Positions 25,897 through 38,700 of a DNA stretch of 64,000 nucleotides are shown here, in pieces. Origin of the DNA: Morinoia aosen (Eukaryota > Arthropoda > Malacostraca > Amphipoda > Talitridae); assembly GCA_030386875.1 (NCBI GenBank), contig CM059563.1, forward strand, positions 47,026,102-47,090,101, in the 5' to 3' direction. The position numbers were made by a program, and so were the translations under genes. The notes beneath the pieces are model-generated. The model ran no database searches. It was not told where the DNA came from and saw nothing but the letters and a program-made list of their open reading frames with translations. How positions within the stretch are numbered: position 1 is the stretch's first letter; each line of letters opens with the position of its first letter.

Positions 25897-26720
25897 CTAT
25901 CTCCACTTGCTGGGTACAGCCCTCGAGTTGTGGAGATCGGCTGCAACTGCGGCGCTGCGCTGGGAGTTCAGAGGCCTGAGGGCAATGTTCTCGACGTCGT
26001 CCACGCCGTGATCAGCGCGTTTGGGCGCAGTCCACTCCCTGTACTTGGAGCTCCTGCTTGCAGGGGGGCGTCTGTGGCGCAAACGCGGCTGGGGGCGGGC
26101 ATTGCGCGAGAACGGGTTCTTGTCATGACCGCCGGCTACGGAGGCCTGGCGGTCACAGCCATCAGGCAAAGAAGGGTCCTGGTTATGTGTACTTGACTCG
26201 GCATGGTTTAAATCATGCAGATGCAAAGGATTCTGGTCACGAGTACCGAGCACGGATGCGTGATGATCACCATGCCTGGAGGGGCCCGGTGTAGCCGATG
26301 CGTAGTGGCCTGTGGGCTGAAGAAGAGCAGGGCTTTCAGGGGCCGTGACGATGGCCTGAGTCTGCACTTGAGATCGAGATTCCCTAGTATGGTCGAACAG
26401 TGACGCGCCAGGCCCTAGAGTAGCAAGCTTTAAACTAATGCCAGCCCGTTTACTAGGTTCTGGTTTATGCTTATTGGTGTCTTCACCAGGCTGCCTAGGT
26501 GGCAGCTGCCGGTGTTGCTGCTGCTGCAGTTGTTGGTAAAGAGGCTGGAAGTCATAACCAAGACCTTGCTGCTGCCGCACCAGATTCTTCAGCTGCTGAC
26601 ATTGCTGCTTGTAATAATATAGGCTCATTTCTAGCTGACGTACGTCGCCCTCAGTGGGCCCTGACTTGTCCAAACCTGCATCGCCAGTGGGACCCAAAGG
26701 CGTGAATGGAACAGCAGTTT
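25897..26720 (-). CDS. cos: Costal-2-like kinesin terminal exon
   Basis: Terminal exon with 273 codons and the stop. It starts TAVPFTPLGPTGDAGLDKSG and contains LEMSLYYYKQQCQQLKNLVR followed by a Gln/His run. It then becomes a low-complexity His/Asp/Arg-rich tail ending RAVPSKWR. Acceptor CCCCATTTCCAG. The tail beyond the Gln run is not recognised and may be lineage-specific. No convincing poly(A) signal was pinned down. Confidence 0.75.
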
Positions 26721-29700
26721 CTGGAAATGGGGAAAAGTCTTAATTCCCAAGGTCAAAAACAACAAACACCATCCAAAAAATAAAATAGAAACTTCTCATT
26801 TGCATTGCATGAAAAAATGGGAACCAACACTCCTATCCAAAACTCAAATCGAAATAAAAACTCAAAAGAGGTTCATCATATTACTTATTATACAGCAAAA
26901 TGCCACCAACAACGCATTCATTACGACGGTAATAGTGGTTCGTCCCACAATGCACTCAATACAACACTAAGAGCGGCGTGTTACCTCTGGCAGCCTGCAT
27001 GGAGGTCTCCTGAGCGTCAATGTGCCTGAAGAGCTTATGGAGGTAGTGGAGGAAGTGGCGCTGCTGCACGGCGCAGCGCCGCTCCATGTCCAGGCTCGCC
27101 TGCTCGTACGACCACTCCAGCTTCTGCAGCAGCCGCGACTGGTCCTCGAACTGGAGCTGCCAACGCACGGTTCTGGGTCAACTGAGTACCCTATAAGTCT
27201 ACATGTATTATCGGACTGTACTTAATGACCAACTCACGAGTTGAACAAATTTTAAAACTACAATTGAAACGTTTACTTCATACTTAGCCAGCCCGAAGGC
27301 TACAACAGAGTTGACGAGGTACTACGAAACTATAAAGCAGTGTCGCAATACGGTACAAGAGCAGCCAGTATACGACATACCTCGAGCTCAGTGTAGGCGA
27401 TCTCCTGCTTGCGGAACTCGATCCTGATGTCGATGACGCGGCTGAAGTACCTGACGAGGAGGGTTCGGAGCTCCTCGAGGCTGAGGTTAAGGAGGCGGTC
27501 AAGCAGCTTCCCGCGCAGCAGCAGTGTTGACGAGGCCGCAAATTCCTCCGTTCTCCCGCAGATGAGCTCGTTTTTGTACTCAATGGAGGAGTCCACCGCC
27601 TCCACCGCCTCGTCTACCTCCATGAAACGGCGCTCCGCCTCCCATCTCCGACTTTGCCGGTGCATGCCCTGCAGTGCAGCCGGTCAGTTCAGATTCACTA
27701 AAGGTCTAGGTACTCATTCAGTAAGAAACTAACGCTTCCGTCACCCTTACAATATTTTATTATACACCGCATTTTGAAGATACATCAGAATCAATACAGC
27801 TAATACATCATAATTCGCAGCGTACAACGTCATAACAATTCAACGTAGGATCTACTGTAGCATTGACTAAATACAACTGACCGTTCTACAGATTGGCCTG
27901 GATATAAATCCTAAAGATGCACTCAAGACAAAAGTATTTACTTCATCAGCAGCCTATGCTGGGCCAGTGAAAGAATTTTACAAATTCGCGGATGTCTGAC
28001 ACTTCAATTCAGACTTTAATGCGACATTTATTTTACAATAAATATCACAAATATATAATGCAGTGAGTGATATTATGTTGCAAGTCAAAGTCCCTTCCAT
28101 TATGCTGCACGCCCGAGTCCCTGCCACCTATGCTACACGCCTGAGCCCATGCTATCATACAGTGCGTCAGAGCTCATCCTCATCATACTCGATCACTAAT
28201 TCACGTTGTATAGATGACAACAATTAGAACCAATACATACATGACTTAATGAGTAGCAAGTAGCACAGCATCAATGTCAGTGAGTCAACCAAAGCAGCCT
28301 TACCTTTTGGATCTTCTTGTTGAGACGTTGCCTGTACTCGACGAGGGCGTCCCTGGCGTCTCTGAGAGCGGCTATCTCCTGACGGAGGCGCGCCGTCTGC
28401 AAAGCAGGGTCCCCGCCATCACCTTCTCCAGACGACGTGCACTGCACGGCACACACACAGGCATTGTACAGTGATCACCCAAGCTACCCAACGTAGGCGC
28501 AGCAACACTTATTGCACGAGTCTGGGCTTAGATTTTAAGGGTAGGCCCTATTTTTTATCCTTTGCTTCTCGTTCCCTTTTGTGGAGAAACCCAGTGTACC
28601 GAGCAACTGACCTCCTGCATGAGTGTCTACGTCTCTAATTCTGCATTCTCAGTTCATCGTTTTTTGCCAACGTAGCAAGCTATGCTGAAATAACACTGAA
28701 ATGTTCAAATAAAACACTGAAATGTTCAAATGTTCAAATAAGAGAAAATATATTTGCCAATTCAAAATGCGCTCATGGGAGACCAGTCAATGAACAACTT
28801 TGGTAAAGTTAGATTATATATTGCAGCTCCAGGTATGGATGGCTGCACGGTTGAATGTTTAAATAAAGGAGGAAATGTGGTTGTAGAATGGTTGGTACGT
28901 TTATTAAATGTGTGTTTCGAGGCTAGTAAAGTGCCGGTTGATTGAAGTAGCGCGTGTGTAGTTCCGTTGTACAAAGGAAAAGGTGACAAGTATGAGTGCA
29001 GTAATTCTAGGGGTATAAGTCTACTGAGTGTCGTTGGGAAGCTGTATGGAAGAGTTTTAATTGGAAGAGTGAGAGTGTTGACGGATCGCGTGCTTGCTGA
29101 AGAATAGTGTGGTTTTAGGTGTGGTAGAGGTTGTGTGGATCAAATGTTTGCTGTGAGGCAGGTGAATGAAAAATACTTATTAAAGGGAAAGGATGTATAT
29201 TGGGCATTTATGGATCTAGAGAAAGCGTATGACAGAGTGGATCGTGAGGCTCTAAGGCAAGTGGAAGGCTTGTATAGAGTGGGTGGGAGACTGTTGAATG
29301 CGATCAAGAGTTTCTACATTGATAGCAGAGCATATGTGAGAGTAGGGAATGAGGTGAGTGAATGGTTTCCAGTTGTGACAGGTGTGAGACAGGGTTGAGT
29401 GTTGTCGCCGTGGTTGTTTAATTTGTTTATGGATGGTGTCGTGAGAGAAGTGAATGCCAGAGTGTTGAAAAAAGGTGCGCAGTTGGTGGGACGAAATGGT
29501 ATGTATTGGGAAGTGTGTCAGCTGTTGTTTGCAGATGATACAGCGCTGGTGGCTGATTCAGAGTTAAAACTAAGGAGACTGGTTGCAGAGTTTGTTAGAC
29601 TGTGCGAAAGGCGGAAATTGAGGGTAAATGTGAATAAAAGTAAGGTGATGAGATGTTCAAGAGGTGGAGTGTTTGGAACTTTGGATGTGAGGTTGAATGG

Positions 29701-32700
29701 TGAAGTTTTAGAGGAGGTAGAGCATTTTAGGTACCTCGGGTCGGATGTGACTGTTAAGGATAGTATGGAAGTAGAAGTGAGGCATCGAGTGAGTGAAGGC
29801 TGTAAGACATTGGGTGCAATGAGGAAAGTTTTTGAACGCAGGAGTTGAGTATGAATGCTAAGAGGGGACTGTATGAAAGCTTGATTGTGCCAGTTTTGTT
29901 GTATGGAGCAGAGTCCTGGGGGTTGAGAGCAGCTGAGAGGAGGAAGTTGAATGTGTATGAGATGAAGTGTTTGTGGAGCATGTATGGAGTAACAAGAAGA
30001 GATAGGATCAGGAATGAGTTGGTTAGGGGGCAGACGGGTGTTATCAAAAAGTTGAGCAGGCGAGTGGATGAAAGAGTACTTGGATGGTTTGGGCATGTTG
30101 AAAGAATGAATGTTGAGCGGCTGGTGAAAAAGATATATATGTCGGAAGTGAGTGGTCTTCGAGCGCGAGGTAGACCACGGATGAGTTGGATGGATGGGGT
30201 GCGACGTGCTTTGTATGAGAGGGGTCTGACTGTGGACGTGGCGAGAGGGATGACTGCGGACAGAAGTGAGTGGGGGCAGTGTATAAGAAGGTAATTTTAT
30301 TTTTGACGCGGTACTGGAGTTGCCGGCGTGTGATGGGGTTGACCTGTCCTGTGCGGGGGAGGGGCTGCACTCAATGAAGTGGTCGGGGTAAACCAGCTAT
30401 GGCTGTCGGGCCTGACTGTGGAAGGTGGTTGTGCTGGGCTGCTGCTGATCCTGGCAGTTCAGGTGCGGCCAGTGCTGCCTCTCTCGCCTCCTAGTGACTA
30501 GTGTGGTAATTGTGGCCTGCTGTTGGCTACCCTCCCATAGGGAGGATAAGCCCGGTATATGTATGTATGTATGTATGTAGATTATATTATATGTTAGTTT
30601 AAGCATCCCTAACCGCAAAAAAATAGTTTCAAAGAGAAGAAGGAAGAAGGCACCATTTAGTAGGTAGATAAGGGAATGCAGAATCTATGCAGAAGAGGTA
30701 GGCAATAAGTTGAGAAAGAAGTTCATGAAACAACATAAAAAGTGAAGAAGAAAGAAGTAGGTGCTGAAAAACAAGACAGCAGTGAACCGAAAAAAAGTGG
30801 TTCTAAACATACCAAAAAACATTTTATTTCAACAAAAAGAAGGCTTACCAAACTCTCAGCTCGGGCTCTCACACATTTTTCCCTGGGAGTGCTACTTCCT
30901 ATAGATACAATAGTTATATCCCCCTGAGTCGAATACTGTGGTAAACCCTATCAATCATAATAATAATTATATCCATTGTGCACTCATTTGCACACATATA
31001 TTTTAATTTTTTCGAAATTTGGAGACTGTGGCAGATAAGGCCACAAGCTGATCTAAACTTACTCCAGCTGATGCTAGATAGCTGATCTTAACTTACATTT
31101 TACACAGTAGAACTATTTTACAAGTCCTACAGGTTGGAGAAGTTATCAACATTTTCAAGGAGCTCGCAGAATATGGTGAGACTCCAATGCTTCAATACGT
31201 TTTACTATGCATGTGTATTGTGCATAACCTATTCAGTAAGTGAAGAGAATTGTAAGAAAAAATGAAAAAAGGTAACGAATTAAGAAAGAAAACGAAAACA
31301 CTTTAGAATCAGAGGTCATAGAAAAATAAATCAGTGAAAAATGACAAAACAAGAAGAAGAATCGGCAAAAAATTATAAAAAAGCGGAAAATCTGTAAAAA
31401 AATAACATAAAACTTACATGAATTCAGATTTAAAATTATTGCACACTTGTTCGACCTACCCTAACCCGAACTGATTAATTAAAATTTTCTTTACTGAAAT
31501 TTGACAGCAAGAGGCTCCTAAATTCCGTCATAGGACTGTACAAATATATATCTTTCGCAATAGAATCCAGTAAATTTATTGAAATTTTTTATTCGTGTAT
31601 AATTTTCTTTTTGTCTGGTTACTTTTCTGAAATTTAGATGGGGTCTTCCAGCTGATGTTACAAAGAACATACCAGACTGAAACATTTGCGAGGCTTATCA
31701 ACAAGTACATATGCAGAAAGAACTCAGATAAAAATAGTACGAAATCTTCAGACTAGTCCTATTCTTATGATGGGTTACAAGATTTGCCTTTTCTGGCCAA
31801 AATTATCAGATTAGCCTTTTTCCACATACAATTTGGTTACAAAGACAATATAGTATTTAGAATTCATGCCAGGATCCCGAATAAGATCATTGAACAAGAC
31901 TCACGTGTTCAGAGGAGCTTGTGACGAGCCTTCTCTTGTGAGGCTGTGACAGACCCTGAACAGACACAACAGCTTTAGTTCTGCTCTTGGGGGTTGCCCG
32001 CGTAGTGACGGCTTTGCTTCGGCCGAGAGAGGATAAGTCAGCTCCTTTAATGACATTAGAAGGTGACGAAACATTACTCGTCTTAGCAGAAGCGTGATCA
32101 TGTGCCGCGTTCGGTAAACTGTTTTCGTGCGCTCCTGTACAACTGTCAACCTTAGCCTTCGCAGTACTGCCATTCACGCCATTACATGCACTACTCCTAC
32201 AATTTCCGTCTACATCGCTGGCATTCACACAATTCTCTTTATTACATCCACCACTATCAAGTGGAACACTGGACTGAAAATCATTTTTACACCAGCTCCT
32301 TCCATCGACAGTGCAAGAGCCATTTTCGTTTTTAGCGCTCGTGGCGCTTGCACTTTTCATGCTGACGTCTTGTGCGTCATAAGGGGTGAATTTATCATCA
32401 GTGGAGGTGAGATGAACAGGACGCTCAGCAGGAGACAACGGTGGCACATCACGAGTGTTCTGCTGCGACTCCACCATGCTTCCTCCTCCGGTACGGTCGT
32501 CTTCTGAAGCTGCAGTGCGCATGTCCGCCTGCAACATCGAGAGTAAAATAAACAATGAACACACTGCACAAGCGTGTACAAAGAGATAACCGAGAGAGCT
32601 CTGAAAACAGGTTCGTACCAGAGTTGGATAATTAAAGCTGTTAAATCGGATGGTTAGAAAAGAAATAGATTTCCCAGAACTGGGACTAACAGAACACAGT

Positions 32701-35700
32701 GACACAATAAAATGGGGTAGAATTAGTTTAATTTTTATTTGAACTAAAATTAGTATAATTTTTATTTGAACTAAAATTAGTATAATTTTTATTTGAAAGT
32801 AGAATTAGTATAATTTTTAATTGAACATTGACTTACTCTAGGTGATGCTAGACTGCTGATCCAAAATATTTTACTCAGCAGAAGTATTTTACAAGCCCTG
32901 CAGTTAGGAGAAGTTATCGACATTTTCAAGGAACTCGGTGAATAGAGTGTGACTCCAATATTTCAATACTCTGTACTGTGCATGCGTATAAACTATTCAG
33001 TAAGTGAAATATAAAGTGAAAAATGCCTCACACTAGACAGCCATGCACCAGCTTTGACACGCCAAAAAAAAACAGAAAATCAAGAGCACTACACAAAAGA
33101 GAGCAAATTACAACAGGAGGTCCTCGGCTTACAAACGAGTTCCATTCTTAAGCAGCCCATAGACGATCAATTTAATTGTCAATATCATTGACTCAATATA
33201 TTGATGAAAATTTTTTTGCCCGCTAAGTCAATTAATTGACGGTCGTCAATTAAGCCCACAGACGATCAATTAAATTGTCAATATTCATTATCGACAACTA
33301 TACTGACAATAAAATTGATCATCTATGGGCCGCTTTACAGACGTCCGTAAACCGGTTTGGGACGTAAGTTGGAACTGAGGCCCATACATCACAGAAATAT
33401 GCCCTCACATACAGAAATTAAACTAACTAATGATCAGAACATGTACATAAACATAACGTAAACAAAATTAGAGCGTCAGCACTTATGAATGCAGCCGCAT
33501 GAGAAAAAAACTAGTACTGATGGCGGTTCATAGCTACGAACAGATCGCCACAAAGCGGAACATGAATTAATAGGGTTTATGGGCGCTCGTTCGTAACGGC
33601 AGGGCGTAATTCGGAATGCCGTAGGCCGGGGACTCCCTGTACTGAAGAGACCTGACGAAGAAAACAAACTCAAATGTTGATGAAAAGTTAAAGAAGCTGC
33701 ATAGAAAACAGAAGAAAATTGTTGAAGGAAAATTTTTCAAAAGAAAAAATGCTAAAGGTAAATATACAAACTAAGAAAAGAAGGAGCAGAAGAACTAAGA
33801 GCAGAGGATAGCTGAATCAGTAGAAATACAAGAAAAAGCTGCAAAGGGTAACAAGAAAAAAAAAACAGTAGAGAGTTATAAAAAAAGAAAAAACTGTTTA
33901 GAATTAAAAAAGAAGACAAAAACAGTGAATAACCAGAGGCAACAGAAGAAGAAATCAGTGAAGTTTGACATAAAAAGAGAAAGTCAAACCAGTTAGACAA
34001 AACAAAACAAAAAAGCAGAAAAATGAGGTAAACATCGGAGCACGAGCATTACAAGGAGGATGAGGACCTGAGGTTTCCTGGTCCTGTGTGTGGCGAGCCG
34101 CTGGAGCTGCTGCTGGCGCTGCTCCCCCGTCCTGACGAGGGTGTGGAGCTCCTCCAGCTCGCTGCGCAGCTGCTGCACTCGCGCTGCCACCTTGGACACC
34201 TCCTCCACCCTGGCGCGACAGGCAGCGTGGTCAGGCGTCGTGCCGTTGTACGGCATAGATAGAGTGCCAGTTTTGGTGGTGCTGCCGCAACACTTATACT
34301 TCGATCATTTTTTAGGAGTGAGTTTTCCCGGGCATTCGAGAGTTAGTGCAATATGATTAGCTTTTGTGTGTGAGTTTTCCAATGGCACTCATGAGCTAGT
34401 GTAATAATAATTTTAGAAATAGCACGAATGCTAAGGTACAGGCGAAAGTGATGCAAGTTAAGGTATAAGTCATACTGCCAAACTCAGCAAATTACAGCCT
34501 TTAACAATTAGTTTTTGGTGCTATGCTTAATTGTTATCATTATATCAGTTAGTTTAAGATTCCCTAGCCACAATAAAGGCGATCTCAACAGAGCAATGAG
34601 AAGGGATTGAAAAGACTGTAGGAAACTGGCAATCTATGCACAAGGTTTGTTCTCACACTGGGTACCCTACGCATAAAAACAAGTTAGGAAGGAAGAAGAA
34701 GAAAAGACAGACACAACATAGAGAAAAAGGCATAAAAATGGAAAGAAACCTAAAGCTGGCTCGAAAGATAAAAGTCCCGAAGGCCGGTCTATAGCTGAGG
34801 TAACCTAACAGTATCCCTCCTGAGGGCCCTGGTCCTCTCAGCATAGGATAGTCAAACCGAAATACTGTACATATTTTAGAAGCCCGCGAAGTCGTAAATC
34901 CGAGATAGTCGAACTGCACTATAACCTCAATCTATTGTCATCCTATATCCTCCCAAGGGTCAATTCACCAAATATATCTAAATATTATTTTAGGTTCCTA
35001 CATTCTTACCATGCGAGTCACCAATTTAACCCTTTCTTGCGCGTTGCGTTATCAATGCTCATAACAAATAATCACACAAAAATCCCTACAAATATTCTAC
35101 AAGAAGAGCAGTGAGAAGTTAAATTTTACTTCCAATTTACTTCTGGTGGTATTCATGAACGAATTACTGTATAACTCATACTAGATATATTGACTGCGGC
35201 AGGTAAAACTGAAGTTCAATATTGAACTCGAATTTAAAGTCAATTTTAGTAAGCCATTTTAAAAATAGCAAACATTAACTGGATTGGGCCTTCATTTAGT
35301 TTTGATTAAGTATTTACAAAAATTGAGTTTGGTGACTACTGGTCGATCAGCAGCATTATCAAAATAACCTCCGTGACCGCCGGTGGTTCACGTCGCAGTT
35401 AAAGTGTTGAAAACAACGCCGTCCTTTTTGACAGCGAGTGTACACCAGCTCCGCACTAAACTCATAACTTGAGACATTTGCTGCCCGGCACTCACGGCGT
35501 CTTGGTGGCCTCGATGATGTTGCTGAAGCTGTCGATGGCGCTAGCGCGGTGCCTGTACTGTTGTAGCGCCTGCCTCAGCTGCTGCACTGCTGCGGTTGCT
35601 GCGCTGCTCCTGCAGCTCTGAGCAGCCATGGGGCAACGAAAATGAGTTTTTTTGCTCAGGATTCTGAGGCGAAAGTAAAGATTTTGAAGTTTTTGTGCAC

Positions 35701-38700
35701 TATAGAAAGTATAATTAGATCTTGATAACTAACCCCAAAAGATGTCATTCGGATGCACTAAATGAAGAGTGAATACTCTCTTCGGTGCACAACCTTGAAC
35801 AAAATAGATAATGCACATACAATAGAGAGTTGACCACAATATCTTTCAATATCATTGCACGATTGAAAAATCAATAGAGGATATAAATTCAGCCACACTA
35901 GGTAAATATAAAAATACTCCCCAAGAAGAAGCAAAATCAAGTCTACAGTTCACTGCACGGTAGTCCAAAATCACACGCTAATTTTAACGATATTCTCATT
36001 TAAAAAGCCTCTCCAAATAGAAGTTATCAGGGTAATACGTATCTATTGAAAATGTTGCAATAAATGCTTATAGCAATCTCAAATTTTTATCCAGAATAGG
36101 TGAGCTCTTCTGAAGATGATAAACAAAGAATTCAACTTGCAGCTAAAATATCAAACACTTGCACAGAAGGTCTGTTACCCCGGAATATATGGCTTTGTGT
36201 GCCGTGTATAAAAACAACGCTATATTTATTGTAAGAGCGATGTTTATGGTGGGTCACTCATTTTGCTAACACAGACTTGAGCAGCATATCTATCAGAGCA
36301 GAGCCCACAAATGCCACCTGTCACAAGAAATACAGTTTCCAAGATCCAGAAAAAAGGTCATCCGAATTAGATCAGGCTTCTTACAGGTTACCAAGATGAC
36401 CTACTTATTATCTTGACAAAGTATCAGAAAACTTAGTTTTCAACTCATGAGTAGAAATGAAAGAAGAAAAAAGTTTGCCTCAGATCAAAAGGTTTTCTCT
36501 TCCACGGAATATAGGCAAATCAATACAGAGACCATGAGTAAACTCTTAAGACACAACCAAGGAGCCTTTATAGCAACAGGCTGATCGATGCTAGAAAAAA
36601 ATTACTAGCTTTCCCTACATTAATACCCAGCAATCATCAACTCTACAATCTCAAGGTGTGACATCACCATCGCTTTAACAAAAGTCTATGAAATACAAAG
36701 AAGACATAAGCACACCCTTCAAAATTCAGTCACTCAACTCGAGAACTGTACTTCCTATGCTACGTAAATCCTCTCTTCTTGATCCGCTTCATTCGTTTGT
36801 TTAATCTTTACATTTGGTCATTCTTTTTCAGTTAGCGATAGCATGAGGTGCGAGTAGCATGATCCTCAAAGCCAAAACACAATTTTACTTCCCAAGAAAC
36901 ACAACAAAACTCATTAATTCCCAACAATAAAAAAATTTTTTAGTTCAATCAACTAAACTCTTCTTTTCCTAACAACAAAACTCTTCTTTTCCCAACAACA
37001 ACGCTCTTTTATTCCAGACAACAAAATTCTTCTATCTTCAACAACAGAACTGTTTTATTGCGAATATGAAGAGGAGCCGTAGACAACAGACCTGGACGCG
37101 CCTCTCAGCCTGAGCGAGCTGGATGGTGTCCCGGTCGATGACCCGCTGCAGAGCGAGCAACTTGTCCCTGTTCTGCCTGAGCAGCTCTTCCTTCTCTGCC
37201 GCCCCGCGCTGCATGCTCCTCAGCTGGCACTCCTGCACATCGCAAGCACGCACTCAGGTTGCGCTCTTCAACCGATTTGTTTAATAAAACATCAGATAAA
37301 CTATAAACTCTTGGGATCAGTAGTGATGACTGCCAAGACTCAACATTAATGCCCCTCTACCCTCATTGCCAGTCTACTCTCTCTACCACTCTACCCTTAA
37401 TGCCGTCTTTGACACCGTCTGATTTAGTAGCTAAACTTACTACATTATTCTCGTGATTGAACGAGCGTGGTGGTATCAAATTTACAGAATTTTATTCTGC
37501 CTTTCCAACTATTTAAACAATTTAAACAATTTATTTACCACAGGAGATACAGAGGTAGAATGTTTCTTAAGTCTAGTACAATGCACAAGTTTGAATATAG
37601 CTACCTGTGGGCCCGAATAAGTTCAGCGACTTCTGGGGCATCCTACCATCAACATTATTCTAAGGTGTACATTAATGTTTAACCTAAATCACTTAACCTA
37701 GTTTCACATTAGACTGATCAGTGAGATAATTCAATCGATATCAGATATTTCATTTACAATATAGGTTATGTGGACTATATTTAACAGTACATTCGATAAA
37801 AGATTTAACAGCAGACTGAAGGCGAATTACATATTACCCATGGCAAATTTCATTATTGGAAACAGTCATGTTGGAGACGAGATTTGACTTGGTGATCTTA
37901 CATGACTAATATTCCGATAGGAAGTGAGTCTCGAGATTTCTTTTGAATAACTTGTAAGAATTACTATCACGGATCTCCGCAGGTATTGAGTTCCAAGTTT
38001 TAGTTCCAACGAAGAGGATACTGTGTTGCGACCGGGCCTTTGAATAATAAGGAAGCATGAATTTACTTCTATTTCGGGTTAAATGGTCGTGATGACCAGT
38101 TTGCGCACTTAATAATAGTTTCAGGCTATTGTCGCCATCATTTCTTAATGTTTTGTAAATGAAATTACAAATGGAGATTTTATAGAGATCTGGAAGTTTA
38201 AGTATTTGTAAATTTTTGAATGAATCATTTGTGTGAGCATTATATTCTAGATTCTTTACCGCTCTGATTGCTCTTTTTTGCAGAGTAAAAATTATATTGG
38301 TTTTATTTTTATCAGTTCCGTGCCATGCTTCTATTCCGTACTGCAAGTATGGTGAAATGAGCGTTCGGTAGAGCATTCGTAAAGCTGTTTCAGGCAGGTA
38401 ATTTTTAACTTTCTTTTAACTTAACAGCTTCTTAATCTCAACTAGTCCCCTCAAATAAGCAGGCACTCTTCACATACATCAATGGCTTATGGTGCAAATC
38501 CTTCATGCTTTTGTAACGTTCATTGACTCTCGTTGGTTAACTAAATGAGCATCGCGTCAACACTCAACATTGAGTCTTGTCCACAACCCAAACCCTGGAC
38601 ACATATACACACACACTCTCAGCTCATCACTCAATTTCCTCTCATGACATTTCACCACCAGTTATAGTTATCATTTCAATCAATATGGAACACATTTAAC

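Noticed and set aside
29518-30096. 192-codon minus-strand ORF
   Set aside because: Antisense of the LINE reverse transcriptase.
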